64,000 nt of DNA, taken from SIG587 sp045544035. GTDB taxonomy: Bacteria > Bacillota > Clostridia > Oscillospirales > Acutalibacteraceae. The translations under genes were made by a program, and so were the position numbers. The notes below the pieces were generated by a model, which was not told the origin of the DNA, did not search any database, and saw only the letters and a list, made by a program, of their open reading frames with translations. Each line of letters opens with the position of its first letter. Position 1 is the stretch's first letter. Location of the stretch: contig JAZPYE010000013.1 of assembly GCA_045544035.1 (NCBI GenBank), positions 124,001 through 188,000 of the forward strand. The letters are read 5' to 3'. Shown here piece by piece: positions 36,201 through 45,185 of this stretch.

Positions 36201-37123
36201 TCATAGGAATAATCACCGTTAACAAGGACAAAGGCGCCATCCTTTAAAGGCTTAATTGTATCAATAAGCTTAACATCTAAAAAGAAATTGGCAAAAAGAG
36301 AATTAGTGCGGTCACTAAAGGCAAATTTAACAACATACATAGGTCCCCGTCTAGTCTTAATTTCTCTTTTTTCAAGACCAAAAACCTCACCCCAGGCAGA
36401 AATTGGCACACTCTCGTTTGCACCTGCAGGGGGAACAATTGAGATAATTGGTTTAACATTTTTATTTAAACCTCTGCCGTAAAAAAGCTGTGCGCTTTCA
36501 AGGTAAACCGGCAGGCCGTCCTTTGGTTTATAATCAAAGGTCATTTTCTTAATTTCCGGTGCCTTTGCGCCGCTTGATTTTTTGGGCGCAGGGCGAATGG
36601 CAGGCTCCTCAGGGGGTGCCTCGGGCAGAGGAATTTCGGCCTCATCAGCATTTAAAACGCCTGTAAAAGAAAGGGTTATGTCCCTTGAAAACTCGCGGCT
36701 AATCTCGGCTTCAAAAAGACTGCCAAACTTAAGCTCATTCAACACCTCAAGGCCGCCAAACTGAAGTTTGACAGCCGCCTCATTTTCATTTAACAATATG
36801 TACTCAGCACCATTTAGGTAGCCGTTTATTCTTGGGCTTTTAAATTTGATTTTCTCCCCCACATCGGCAAGCGCTTGTTCGTTAAGACTTTCGGGCGCAA
36901 AGTTGAACAGCACCGAAATTTCATCGAGCTTAAGTCTTGTTTTAAGCACGTCTTCAAGCTCATGAACGGTTTTTTGAGGGATATATGTATTTGAAAAAAA
37001 CTGCACAGTTAAACTCCTGCGCTCCATATCGGGGACGCAGGCTGTGATTTTAGTATCTTTAAGGGCTTCGCTTAAATCGGGGTCGCAAACTCCCCCGAAC
37101 AATTCACAAAAACAAACAGACAT
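33290..37123 (-). CDS. polC: DNA polymerase III alpha subunit, PolC type, lacking the exonuclease domain
   Basis: 1277 residues; the usual PolC has about 1430-1460. The domain order is N-terminal domains, OB fold (about 235-330), PHP domain (LHCHTN at 341, ITDHG at 373), zinc motif (CKKC at 742, CPHC at 767), and polymerase core with PDIDLNFS (795-802). In known PolC a DEDDh exonuclease is inserted in the PHP domain. Here the chain passes from YGVEAYFADD (about 410) straight to RYHQIILVKN (about 424), so the insert is absent with both flanks intact. Replicative synthesis would then need a separate proofreader or none. Last gene of the pyrH operon; the C-terminal NQISMF resembles a sliding-clamp-binding tail. 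Confidence 0.95.
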   Translation of the reverse strand: MSVCFCELFGGVCDPDLSEALKDTKITACVPDMERRSLTVQFFSNTYIPQKTVHELEDVLKTRLKLDEISVLFNFAPESLNEQALADVGEKIKFKSPRINGYLNGAEYILLNENEAAVKLQFGGLEVLNELKFGSLFEAEISREFSRDITLSFTGVLNADEAEIPLPEAPPEEPAIRPAPKKSSGAKAPEIKKMTFDYKPKDGLPVYLESAQLFYGRGLNKNVKPIISIVPPAGANESVPISAWGEVFGLEKREIKTRRGPMYVVKFAFSDRTNSLFANFFLDVKLIDTIKPLKDGAFVLVNGDYSYDKWSGDFIVSVKSLALLQNYEETDDYEGERRVELHCHTNMSAKDAVSSASDLINRAYKWGHKAIAITDHGVVQAYPEAASAVKKIRKGGGEFKVIYGVEAYFADDTLGVTDLTKLPRYHQIILVKNLVGLKNLYKIVSSAHLDNFYKRPVSLRSVIDANREGLIIGSACEQGELYKAIVEGKPKEELIRIAKYYDYLEIQPLGNNEFMVRESAMVRRDRKGNVKENPFKHVTSLSVIMDFNRQVVALADELGLPVVATGDVHFASKDDEIIRKILMAGQDYEDFDNQAPLYLKTTKEMLEDFAYFGDRAKEFVIDNPNKIADMISDEVIPVPEGNYPPVIEGSDDLLRDICWKNAMDKYGFEGKIPEIVSARLEKELNSIINNGFSIMYVSAQKLVSYSEEHGYLVGSRGSVGSSFAATMAGISEVNPLMPHYYCKKCKYSEFFTNGEVGSGFDLPEKNCPHCGTPLSRDGHDIPFETFLGFKGDKVPDIDLNFSDEFQSEVQKYTESLFGSENVFKAGTISTVAEKTAFGFSKAYAEKKGIVLSSAELNRLAGKVEKAKIKQTTGQHPAGMIVVPRDKTIYDFCPVQHPADDVNSDIVTTHFDFHSIHDTILKLDELGHVVPTMYKYLEEYSGIPVNDISMSDEKVYTLFTSPEALGVTEEQIFSKTGTFCLPEFGTDFVRGMLTDCKPKNFSDLLQISGLSHGTDVYLGNAKDLIDKGICTISEVIGTRDNIMVYLIYKGLDSSRAFKITETVRKGMVASGKVSKEDWAAMEEDMRNVGVPEWYIESCGKIKYMFPKAHAAAYVISALRVAWYKVYRPLEFYCAYFTARPEDVDVPTILKGKAAVKNYLEMIKQKGKEATKKELDVYENMLIFNEIMERGIEVLPIDIKKSHAVKYVPENGKIRLPFGALGGVGEKAAWQIYNAAQKDDFISKEEFQAEAGVSKTVMAALSDLGALGELPDTNQISMF

Positions 37124-37134
37124 TTTTTCACACT

Positions 37135-38187
37135 CTATAATTTTTCAATTTCGGCGCCCAATGCATCAAGAAGGTTTTCTTCTTTTATCTTGCAAATGAT
37201 TTCGCCCTTTTTAAAAAGAATTGCTTCTCCATTTCCGCCTGCAATGCCAAGGTCGGCCTCTCTGGCCTCTCCCGGGCCGTTAACAACACAACCCATAATT
37301 GCAACGGTAATGGGTTTTTTAACATTGCCAAAACGCTCTTTGGCTTCATTTGCCAGCTTTATAAGATTAATTCTCGTTCTGCCGCAGGTGGGGCAGGAAA
37401 CGAAGCGAATACCATCATTTCTTAAATCAATGGCGTTAAGCAGTTTTTTAGCCGCCTTAACCTCCTCAGTGGGGTCATCGGTTAATGAAATTCGAATGGT
37501 GTCGCCAATGCCACGAAGGAGCAGACCGCCAATGGCGGCAGAGGATTTAATAATAGCATCCTCACCAAAGCCCGCCTCGGTAACACCCAAATGCAATGGA
37601 TAATTATACTTTTGGGCAAGAAGCGAATAGGCATCATACATTCTCTTTGTATCTGATGATTTAAGGGACACCACAATGTTGTCAAAATCGAATTTGTTTA
37701 AAAGAGAAATGTGGTACTCAGCGCTTTGGACCATTGCCTCATGGGTTGGTGAGCCGTATTTTTTAAGAATTTCCTTTTCAAGGGAACCGGAGTTTACACC
37801 GATTCTTATGGGAATATTTTTAGCATTACAGGCCTGTGCCACGGCTTTTACATTTTCATCCCCACCAATGTTGCCGGGGTTTATGCGAACCTTATCAACA
37901 CCTGCGGCAATGCTGTCGAGAGCCAGCTTATAATTAAAATGAATGTCGGCAACCAGTGGCACCGAAATTTTTTCCTTTATAGCCGAAATAAGACCGACAG
38001 CCTTTTTATCAGGCACCGAAACTCTGATTATCTCACAGCCTGCGTTTTGAAGCCTTACAGCCTGCTCAACATTTTTCGCAAGATCGTTTGAGGGAACCGA
38101 CAGCATTGACTGAATAAGCACGGGTGAACCACCGCCTAAAAAGGTGTTCCCCACCTTAATTTTTTTGGTTGTTGCATTTGTAAACAC
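37135..38187 (-). CDS. ispG: 4-hydroxy-3-methylbut-2-enyl diphosphate synthase
   Basis: A 350-residue enzyme of the MEP isoprenoid pathway that reduces MEcPP to HMBPP with a 4Fe-4S cluster. The N-terminal barrel has PLVADIHFNYKLA and KVRINPGNIG. The cluster ligands are in CPTCGR (about 270) and MGCVVNGPGE (about 303). It lies 11 bases before polC. Dxr of the same pathway is two genes upstream. Confidence 0.95.
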   Translation of the reverse strand: MFTNATTKKIKVGNTFLGGGSPVLIQSMLSVPSNDLAKNVEQAVRLQNAGCEIIRVSVPDKKAVGLISAIKEKISVPLVADIHFNYKLALDSIAAGVDKVRINPGNIGGDENVKAVAQACNAKNIPIRIGVNSGSLEKEILKKYGSPTHEAMVQSAEYHISLLNKFDFDNIVVSLKSSDTKRMYDAYSLLAQKYNYPLHLGVTEAGFGEDAIIKSSAAIGGLLLRGIGDTIRISLTDDPTEEVKAAKKLLNAIDLRNDGIRFVSCPTCGRTRINLIKLANEAKERFGNVKKPITVAIMGCVVNGPGEAREADLGIAGGNGEAILFKKGEIICKIKEENLLDALGAEIEKL

Positions 38188-38214
38188 TAGGATATTCCCT
38201 CCAAACTAAAAAAA

Positions 38215-39252
38215 TTAAACGAACAGTCCCCAAATGTCCTTAGCCGTTACAACAAGCATTAAAATGAGCAGTAGTGCAAAGCCAATGCCGTGCACAACGC
38301 CCTCGAACTTTTCGGGCACCTTTTTTCTGAATATCATTTCAAACAAAATAAAAACAAGTCTGCCGCCATCAAGGGCAGGTAAGGGTAAAAGGTTAAATAC
38401 CCCTAGGTTAACCGTTATAAGCGCAATGATTGGAAGCAGGTTTTTAAGGCTCTGTTTTGCCACACTGCCAATGGCAACCGTCAGCCCCACAGGGCCCGAC
38501 ATAGCACTGAGTCCGTATTTGCCCGTGATTAAATCAATTAGTGAAAACCAAATAGTCCTAACATAAGAAAAGGTTGTTTTAAAGGTTTCACCTAAAAAGG
38601 TGCCCAGATTTTTCTCCTGAGCTAAAACATAAAAATCAACCTTAATGTAGTCAATTCCGTTTTCTTCCTCGTGGTCAAACTGAACGCCGCTTAATTTTAC
38701 GCTTTCTCCGTTTCTTTTAACCACCATATCAACGGTGCCGTTTTCAACACCCGAAAAGGCATAGCTTAAATCGTTCGTAGTGTACATCCTTCTGCCATCA
38801 ACATGGGTAATAACATCCCCAACTTGAAGCCCATAATTCACACTCACGGCATTTTCGTGAAACTTTGCCACGGTGGTGGTTGTAAAGGTGCTTTGACCCG
38901 CCAAAATAATCGCCACAATTATAAGACCGAAAATAAGGTTAAAAACTGCGCCGGCAATAACAATTATAAACCTTTTAAAGGGCGCCTTGTTGCAAAATGC
39001 ACCCTCATCTTTGCTTTCTTCATCCTCACCCTCCATGGCGCAGTATCCACCAAGGGGAATGAGATTAAGCTTGTAGGTGGTTTCACCCCATTTTTTTGCA
39101 AGAAGCTTAGGACCGAAGCCCACGGCAAATTCATTAACCTTAACCTTAAAAAGCTTTGCGGCAATAAAATGACCAAACTCGTGAATTATAACAAGGATTA
39201 AAAACAGGAGCACAGCCACCGCATAAGGCCAAATATTATTCCATATTTCCAA
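38215..39252 (-). CDS. rseP: Site-2 intramembrane metalloprotease RseP
   Basis: A 345-residue membrane protease with the zinc motif HEFGH (about 25-29) in the first helix, a PDZ domain (about 115-190) and the LPLPALDGGRL motif near residue 295 providing the third ligand. It cleaves membrane-bound anti-sigma factors or remnant signal peptides. The dxr-rseP order next to cdsA and uppS is widely conserved. Confidence 0.93.
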   Translation of the reverse strand: MEIWNNIWPYAVAVLLFLILVIIHEFGHFIAAKLFKVKVNEFAVGFGPKLLAKKWGETTYKLNLIPLGGYCAMEGEDEESKDEGAFCNKAPFKRFIIVIAGAVFNLIFGLIIVAIILAGQSTFTTTTVAKFHENAVSVNYGLQVGDVITHVDGRRMYTTNDLSYAFSGVENGTVDMVVKRNGESVKLSGVQFDHEEENGIDYIKVDFYVLAQEKNLGTFLGETFKTTFSYVRTIWFSLIDLITGKYGLSAMSGPVGLTVAIGSVAKQSLKNLLPIIALITVNLGVFNLLPLPALDGGRLVFILFEMIFRKKVPEKFEGVVHGIGFALLLILMLVVTAKDIWGLFV

Positions 39253-39258
39253 AACAGG

Positions 39259-40404
39259 TTACCCTCCAAAATGTGAGATTACAAATTCGCGCGCCGCTCT
39301 GTCGGCCTCAAAAACATCCTCAAGTGTGTAATTATGGGCGGCCTTTTGGTTGGCGGCTGCCGCCTCAACCAAATCGCCGATTTGAAGGAATGAAATTTTT
39401 CTATCCAGGAAAAGGCGCACGGCCTCCTCGTTTGCGCCGTTTGCCGCCGCAGGCACAAGACCTCCCCTGTTAATAGCATCAATGCACACCCTAAGGCATT
39501 TAAAGGTCTCGGTGTCAGGTCGAGCAAAGGTAAGGGTGCCAATGTCGGCAAGGCTTAACCTTTCGTAGGCCACATCTGCCCTTTCGGGGTAGGTTAAGGC
39601 ATACTGAATAGGCAGCTTCATATCGGGTGTTCCAAGTTGACCGATAACAGCGCCGTCAACCAGCTCAACGGCGGAATGTAGAATGCTTTGCCTGTGAACC
39701 AGCACCTCAATGTCATCGGCCTTAACACCGAAAAGGTGCACAGCCTCAATAACCTCAAGGCCCTTGTTCATAAGGGTTGCCGAATCTATGGTTATTTTTG
39801 CGCCCATGGACCAGTTGGGGTGTTTAAGCGCCTGCTCAACGGTTACATTTTCAAGCTCTTTCCTTGTTTTCTGATAAAACGGACCACCTGATGCGGTTAA
39901 TAAAATTTTTCGAAGTGAGTTATCACTTGCGCCCTGTAAAGACTGAAAAATTGCCGAATGTTCGCTGTCAACCGGCAAAATTTTAATTCCTTTTTCTCTG
40001 GCTAGCCCCATAACAAGGCTTCCGCCTGTCACAAGAGTTTCCTTGTTGGCAAGGGCAAACTGCTTACCCGCTTTAAGCGCCGAGATTGTCGGGCGAAGAC
40101 CTGCAATGCCCACAATGGCATTAAGAACTAGGTCGCCCTCTCCTTCGGCAACCTCGCAAACGCCGTTAGAACCCGATAACACTTTAGTGTCGGTGTCGGA
40201 AATGCGGGTTTTTAAATCCCTTGCTGCCGCTTCGCTGAAAAGAGCCACCTTAAGGGGTTTGAATTCTCTGACCTGCTGTTCAATTAAATCCACGTTGCTG
40301 CCTGCCGCAAGGCCTGTAACACGCCAGCCGTTTTGGCGGGCAACGGTGAGGCTTTGCGTGCCTATGGAGCCTGTGGAGCCAAGAATTATAAGACTTTTTT
40401 CCAT
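39259..40404 (-). CDS. dxr: 1-deoxy-D-xylulose 5-phosphate reductoisomerase
   Basis: 381 residues. The NADPH-binding motif GSTGSIGTQ (about 9-17) starts the protein. The metal-binding segment VDSEHSAIFQSL (about 148-159) and ASGGPF near residue 182 form the active site. It converts DXP to MEP, the committed step of the pathway that also uses IspG here and feeds UppS. Confidence 0.95.
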   Translation of the reverse strand: MEKSLIILGSTGSIGTQSLTVARQNGWRVTGLAAGSNVDLIEQQVREFKPLKVALFSEAAARDLKTRISDTDTKVLSGSNGVCEVAEGEGDLVLNAIVGIAGLRPTISALKAGKQFALANKETLVTGGSLVMGLAREKGIKILPVDSEHSAIFQSLQGASDNSLRKILLTASGGPFYQKTRKELENVTVEQALKHPNWSMGAKITIDSATLMNKGLEVIEAVHLFGVKADDIEVLVHRQSILHSAVELVDGAVIGQLGTPDMKLPIQYALTYPERADVAYERLSLADIGTLTFARPDTETFKCLRVCIDAINRGGLVPAAANGANEEAVRLFLDRKISFLQIGDLVEAAAANQKAAHNYTLEDVFEADRAAREFVISHFGG

Positions 40405-40413
40405 TTTTAAGCC

Positions 40414-41247
40414 CTACTTTAGCAAAAGTTTCAGTAAAAGCTCCATTACAGGAGCAATGAGCAAGATGCTGTCAAGGCGGTCCATAATTCCGCCGTGACC
40501 GGGGATAATGTTGCCGTAATCCTTAATCCCTGCATAACGTTTTATAACCGATGCGATTAAATCGCCGTAAATTCCAATAATACAAAAAATGGGGGTGACA
40601 ATGAGCCACTTAATCATTATGACATCAAACTTAAAGCCATTAAAAAGCGCCACGATGATAACCGTTGCAACAAGGGATGAGGCAAGACCGCCAATGGCGC
40701 CCTCAACCGTTTTCTTGGGACTTATGACAGGTGTCATTTTATGCCTGCCGAATTTGGAGCCGATAAAGTAGGCGCCAATGTCGTTAATGCAGGAAAAATT
40801 CACAAGCATTAAAAGTCCGTAAAACGAAAGACCTGACTGCAAATAAATATACTCAATGCTGTTAAAGGCAAAAGACAGCAGCACGGGCATTGCAAAGGAA
40901 AAACACATTTGCTTTGCCGTAAAGCTATTATGCCTTGCCACCGCATAAATTATAAGAAACAATGCAAAGCAAACCGTTAGAATTTCGGTAAGGTGCTGTC
41001 CGTTTAAATATTCTTTAAGCAATTCCCCAAAGGTGTAGGCAAGCTTCATAACACTTGCGAAAATAACCGAAACGGCCACAACCGTTTTGTTTTCCACAAG
41101 CTTTGTGTTATAAAGCATTTCATAAACTGCCACACAGCATATAACCCCTAAAAAAAGAGTGATAACGATGGGAAAAGGAATGCTGAGCAGTAAAACAGCC
41201 GCAACCATTACCGCCATAACAATTCCCGAAAGAATTCTTTGCTTCAT
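40414..41247 (-). CDS. cdsA: Phosphatidate cytidylyltransferase
   Basis: A 277-residue integral membrane enzyme with about eight helices and the CTP transferase signature near the C-terminus (GDLIASVIKRYAGIKD, then GHGGIMDRLDS). It makes CDP-diacylglycerol from phosphatidate and CTP, the precursor used by PgsA. The start overlaps the uppS stop by one base. Confidence 0.93.
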   Translation of the reverse strand: MKQRILSGIVMAVMVAAVLLLSIPFPIVITLFLGVICCVAVYEMLYNTKLVENKTVVAVSVIFASVMKLAYTFGELLKEYLNGQHLTEILTVCFALFLIIYAVARHNSFTAKQMCFSFAMPVLLSFAFNSIEYIYLQSGLSFYGLLMLVNFSCINDIGAYFIGSKFGRHKMTPVISPKKTVEGAIGGLASSLVATVIIVALFNGFKFDVIMIKWLIVTPIFCIIGIYGDLIASVIKRYAGIKDYGNIIPGHGGIMDRLDSILLIAPVMELLLKLLLK

Positions 41248-41963
41248 TATTTGCTGAGTCCTCCCATTCTTCTGTCCCTATGGTTGAAGGCATCGATTGC
41301 TTCCTCCAAATGCTTAGGTTTAAAATCAGGCCAGAGAACATTGGAAAACCAAAATTCCGAATAGGCACTCTGCCAAATAAGGAAATTTGAAAGTCTAAAT
41401 TCTCCACTGGGTCTGATAATTAAATCGGGGTCGGGAACGCCCCTTGTGTAAAGCTTTTGGCTTATTAACTCCTCAGTGATTTCGGTGTGGCCGCCACTGA
41501 TAATTTCCTTAACGGCTGCAACAATTTCATCTCTGCCGCCGTAATTTATTGCCATATTAACAACAAGGCCCGTTGCATCCTTTGAGCCTTCCTCGGAATT
41601 TTTCATAAGCTCAATAATATCTTCGGGCAGCGCCGCCGTGTTACCAATGAACTGCAGCTTCATATTTTCACTTTTAAAGTTAACCGAATCCTTAAGGTAG
41701 TCCCTAAAAAGATTCATAATGGCATCAACTTCCGGCTGTGGGCGCTTCCAATTTTCGGTTGAAAAGGCGTAAACAGTCAGGTATTTAATGCCGATTTTGT
41801 TACAGTAACGAGCGATGGTTTTAAAGTTTTCGCTGCCTGCCGCATGACCTGCCGTGCGGGGTAGCCCCCTCTTTTTTGCCCAACGACCGTTACCGTCCAT
41901 TATAATTGCAATATGAACGGGGAGTTTTCTCTCCCCGTTCTCCTTTTTGCGAAATAAACCCAA
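41247..41963 (-). CDS. uppS: Undecaprenyl diphosphate synthase
   Basis: A 238-residue cis-prenyltransferase with IIMDGNGRWAKKRG at residues 20-33, including the catalytic Asp and the diphosphate-binding loop. Later motifs are YAFSTENW and RPSGEFRLSNFL near the C-terminus. It builds the C55 carrier lipid for peptidoglycan from isoprenoids of the MEP pathway encoded downstream. Confidence 0.95.
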   Translation of the reverse strand: MGLFRKKENGERKLPVHIAIIMDGNGRWAKKRGLPRTAGHAAGSENFKTIARYCNKIGIKYLTVYAFSTENWKRPQPEVDAIMNLFRDYLKDSVNFKSENMKLQFIGNTAALPEDIIELMKNSEEGSKDATGLVVNMAINYGGRDEIVAAVKEIISGGHTEITEELISQKLYTRGVPDPDLIIRPSGEFRLSNFLIWQSAYSEFWFSNVLWPDFKPKHLEEAIDAFNHRDRRMGGLSK

Positions 41964-42003
41964 TTTACTTCACCTCATAAATTGCCGTCCTAATCGAACC
42001 AAC

Positions 42004-42558
42004 TTAAATAGACATTACATCCTTTTCCTTAGCATCGGCAAGGGCGTCAATCTCTTTTACAAACTTATCGGTAACGTTTTGAATTTTCTTCTCGCCGTTT
42101 GCCTGGTCATCCTCGGTGATTTCGTTGGCCTTTTTCATTGCCTTTAATTTTTCAATGGCATCGCGGCGAATTGAACGGAGGGCAACCTTGCTGTCCTCGG
42201 CCATTTTGCGAACATCCTTAACCAGCTCTTTTCTTCTGTCCTCGGTAAGAGGTGGGAAGGTGAGGCGGATAACCCTGCCGTCATTTTGAGGGTTAATTCC
42301 AAGGTCGGAAACCTGAATAGCCTTTTCAATATCCTTAAGAGAAGAAGCATCCCAAGGCTGAATTTGTAAGGTGCGCGGGTCAGGCGAAGAGATTGCGGCC
42401 ATCTGCTGGATGGGGGTTAGTGTGCCGTAATATTCAACCTGAATTCTGTCAAGCACTGCGGCGTTTGCTCTGCCTGCTCTTATAGATGCGAAATCGCGCT
42501 CCAATGCGCCGATGGTTTTGTCCATTTTTGTTTCAACTGTTTTAATGAGTTCGTTCAT
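42004..42558 (-). CDS. frr: Ribosome recycling factor
   Basis: 184 residues from the ATG at 42558 (GGAAAGAAC upstream), the normal RRF length. ASIRAGRANAAVLDRI and VEYYGTLTPIQQMA are typical. RRF splits post-termination ribosomes with EF-G. The pyrH-frr pair is nearly universal. The upstream in-frame extension has no ribosome binding site. Confidence 0.96.
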   Translation of the reverse strand: MNELIKTVETKMDKTIGALERDFASIRAGRANAAVLDRIQVEYYGTLTPIQQMAAISSPDPRTLQIQPWDASSLKDIEKAIQVSDLGINPQNDGRVIRLTFPPLTEDRRKELVKDVRKMAEDSKVALRSIRRDAIEKLKAMKKANEITEDDQANGEKKIQNVTDKFVKEIDALADAKEKDVMSI

Positions 42559-42592
42559 TGTTCTTTCCTCCGATAAAATATATATGCTTATG

Positions 42593-43297
42593 TTATTTAA
42601 CCAATGTTCCGATTTTTTCGCCAACCATTGCTTTCACAATGTTTTCGGGCTTGTCAAGGTTGAAAACAAGAATTTCTATTTTGTTATCTCTGCAAAGAGA
42701 TGCGGCGGTTGAATCCATAACGTGTAAATCCTGTGCCAGAACATCGGCGTGGGTAAGCTCATCATATTTTTTAGCATCGGGATTCGTTTTCGGGTCACTG
42801 TCATAAACGCCATCAACATTGGTTGCCTTGAAAATAACATCGGCCTCAATTTCTGCTGCACGCAGTGCTGCGGCAGTGTCAGTAGAGAAGAAGGGATTTC
42901 CCGTTCCGCAGCCGAAAACAACAACCCTGCCCTTTTCTAAATGGCGAACTGCCTTGTTTCTAATGTAGGGCTCGGCAATTTGGCGCATTTCAATTGCGGT
43001 TTGAACGCGGACATCAAGACCAACCTGCTCAAGACCATCGGCAATGCCTAGGGAATTTATAACCGTTGCAAGCATTCCCATGTGGTCGGCACGGGTCCTG
43101 TCCATTTGACCGCTTGAGCGACCGCGCCAGAAGTTTCCGCCGCCAACAACAACGGCAACCTCGACACCCATATCAACACAAATTTTAATCTGCTCGGCAA
43201 CCTTTAAAACGGTGTCAAAATCAATACCTGTTTTTTTGCTTCCTGCAAGGGCTTCACCGCTCAATTTAATAAGCACGCGTTTGAATTTCGGTTCCAT
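42593..43297 (-). CDS. pyrH: UMP kinase
   Basis: A 234-residue amino acid kinase-fold enzyme that phosphorylates UMP. KLSGEAL (about 11-17), the GGGNFWRGR loop (about 51-59) and the GTGNPFFSTDTAA motif (about 136-148) are typical. First gene of the eight-gene pyrH-polC operon; its promoter overlaps the tsaD stop. Confidence 0.96.
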   Translation of the reverse strand: MEPKFKRVLIKLSGEALAGSKKTGIDFDTVLKVAEQIKICVDMGVEVAVVVGGGNFWRGRSSGQMDRTRADHMGMLATVINSLGIADGLEQVGLDVRVQTAIEMRQIAEPYIRNKAVRHLEKGRVVVFGCGTGNPFFSTDTAAALRAAEIEADVIFKATNVDGVYDSDPKTNPDAKKYDELTHADVLAQDLHVMDSTAASLCRDNKIEILVFNLDKPENIVKAMVGEKIGTLVK

Positions 43298-43335
43298 GTT
43301 TGAACATCCCTTCGATATGTTTTTTATTATATTTT

Positions 43336-43364
43336 ATTTTACAAAAAAATATATATAATGTCAA
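43336..43364 (-). promoter_or_regulatory. Sigma-A promoter of the pyrH-polC operon
   Basis: On the minus strand TTGACA, 17-base spacer, TAAAAT. The -35 box overlaps the stop codon of tsaD, so read-through from tsaD is also possible. Confidence 0.7.
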
Positions 43365-44365
43365 TTACTTCTTATGTCCATTGTAGCATAAGCATTAAGG
43401 GAGGAATCTGCCCTTTTTCCTGCCTCAAATTCATAGAAAGCCTGAACGCCCACCATTGCGGCATTATCACCGCAATATTTAAGAGATGGATAGAAAAGTT
43501 TAATTTTTTCTTTTTCGCACACTTCTTTAAGTCTTTTTCTAAGTTCACTATTTGCCGAAACACCGCCTGCAACCACAATTTGGTTGTAGCCGTGTTTTTT
43601 GGCTGCCTTTAAGGTTTTGTCAATTAAAATATCGCAAACCTTGTGTCTTAAAGTTGCGCAAAGCACAGGCACATCAATTCCCTCTCCCTTTTGAGAGGCG
43701 TTATTTATGGTGTTAAGCACCGCTGTTTTAAGCCCCGAAAAACTGAAATCGAACTCGTTTGCCGTGTGGGGTGTGGGTAAGGGATATTTCTTAAAATCGG
43801 GCTCGGTGGCAATTTTATCAAGGTTAACTCCACCTGGGTAAGAAAGACCCATTGCCCTTGCGCATTTATCAAAGCACTCCCCTGCCGCATCATCGTTTGT
43901 TTCACCGATGATTTCAAAATCGGTATAGTCATTCACCTTAACAATAATGCTGTTGCCGCCCGACACCACAAGGCACAAAAACGGTGGCTTTAAAGCCTCG
44001 TTTTCAATATAGTTTGCCGCAATGTGGGAGCGAAGATGGTGAACTGGGATAAGGGGTTTACCAAGAGACAGTGAGAGTCCCTTTGCAAAGTTAACACCCA
44101 CAAGAAGAGCCCCTATGAGTCCCGGCGCGTAGGTAACTGCAACGGCATCAATGTCATCATAGGTAACCCCTGCATCGCTTAAAGCCTGCTCGGTCACCGC
44201 GGCAATGGCCTCGGCATGGCGCCGTGATGCGATTTCAGGCACAACACCACCGTAAATTTTGTGTTCTTCAATTTGTGTGGCTATGACGCTGGATAAAACC
44301 TCACGACCGCGGGTTACCGCTACAGCGGTTTCATCACAGGAGGATTCAATTGCCAAAATTAACAT
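43361..44365 (-). CDS. tsaD: tRNA N6-threonylcarbamoyladenosine transferase TsaD
   Basis: A 334-residue ASKHA-fold enzyme. The metal-binding HHLRSH motif (about 110-115), the N-terminal ESSCDETA and the VVSGGNS and GGVSANSELR nucleotide motifs are all present. With TsaB and TsaE (both in this window) it transfers threonylcarbamoyl to A37 of ANN-reading tRNAs. Last gene of the rodA-polA operon, three bases after the phosphatase-RimI fusion. Confidence 0.95.
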   Translation of the reverse strand: MLILAIESSCDETAVAVTRGREVLSSVIATQIEEHKIYGGVVPEIASRRHAEAIAAVTEQALSDAGVTYDDIDAVAVTYAPGLIGALLVGVNFAKGLSLSLGKPLIPVHHLRSHIAANYIENEALKPPFLCLVVSGGNSIIVKVNDYTDFEIIGETNDDAAGECFDKCARAMGLSYPGGVNLDKIATEPDFKKYPLPTPHTANEFDFSFSGLKTAVLNTINNASQKGEGIDVPVLCATLRHKVCDILIDKTLKAAKKHGYNQIVVAGGVSANSELRKRLKEVCEKEKIKLFYPSLKYCGDNAAMVGVQAFYEFEAGKRADSSLNAYATMDIRSN

Positions 44366-44368
44366 AAC

Positions 44369-45184
44369 TTAAACTTCCCTTGTGTAAAGAATTGCATCTT
44401 CTTTTGGATTGCTGTAAAAATTGCGCCTTTGTCCAACGGGCTTGTAGCCGCATTTTTCATAAAGCGCTCTTGCCGCTTCATTGCTGTGTCTTACTTCAAG
44501 CGTTAAAAACCGAAGTCCCTTTTCCTTTGCAAACTCATAAAGGGCTGTTAAAAGCTTTTGGGCAACACCCTGCCGCCTTGCACATTTTAAAACGGCAACA
44601 TTTGTTATGTAGCCCTCATCTAAAACGGTCTGCACACCGACATAGCCTAAATTTTTTCCAAACTGCCTTAAAACAAGATAATGCGTGTTGTTTTCAAAGC
44701 CCTCTTTAATTGCATTTTCACTCCAAGGCTCCGAAAAGCACTCTTTTTCAATATGGGCAATAGCGGGAAAATCGTTTTCGGTAGCGAGGGCGATTTCGGT
44801 CTTTATTAAACGCTCAATTTCACCGTTTATTTGGTCACGGCAGTTTTCATAAACCGATATATCCCCACCAAAGGGGTCGGCAATGCCGCTTCCCAAAACA
44901 AAAACATTGTTAAAATCTTTAAGCGCTTCGGCGTGGCTTTGGCTCATACAAAAAACGGCATCGGCCCACAAAACAAGCTCTTTTGTTAAGGGTTTGGAAA
45001 CAAAATCCCCAAAATTAACGCCAATGCTTTCAAGGACCTTCCGTGAATTTTCGCTTATAGGCTCGCCTGTGGCAAAAATTCCTGCGCTTTTAACATTCAC
45101 ATTTTTAAGATTTTTAGATTTTAAAATGGCCTCGGCCATAGGAGAACGGCAGGTGTTGCCTGTGCAAACAAACAAAATGTTCAT
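44369..45184 (-). CDS. Fusion: low-molecular-weight phosphatase plus RimI-type acetyltransferase
   Basis: 271 residues from the ATG at 45184. Residues 1-125 are a low-molecular-weight phosphatase: P-loop CTGNTCRS (nucleophile C7) and DPF with the general acid D103. This group includes tyrosine and arginine phosphatases; CTGNTCRSP with Thr at position 5 of the loop is the arginine phosphatase (YwlE) pattern. Residues 131-271 form a GNAT domain with the acetyl-CoA loop RRQGVA (203-208), closest to RimI, which acetylates ribosomal protein S18 and is often encoded beside tsaD. Both active sites look intact. I see no stop or frameshift between the halves. Confidence 0.85.
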   Translation of the reverse strand: MNILFVCTGNTCRSPMAEAILKSKNLKNVNVKSAGIFATGEPISENSRKVLESIGVNFGDFVSKPLTKELVLWADAVFCMSQSHAEALKDFNNVFVLGSGIADPFGGDISVYENCRDQINGEIERLIKTEIALATENDFPAIAHIEKECFSEPWSENAIKEGFENNTHYLVLRQFGKNLGYVGVQTVLDEGYITNVAVLKCARRQGVAQKLLTALYEFAKEKGLRFLTLEVRHSNEAARALYEKCGYKPVGQRRNFYSNPKEDAILYTREV

Positions 45185-45185
45185 T

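Noticed and set aside
33290..37123. A frameshift or pseudogene explanation for the short PolC.
   Set aside because: The frame is open throughout, all polymerase motifs are intact, and the only missing part coincides with one domain.
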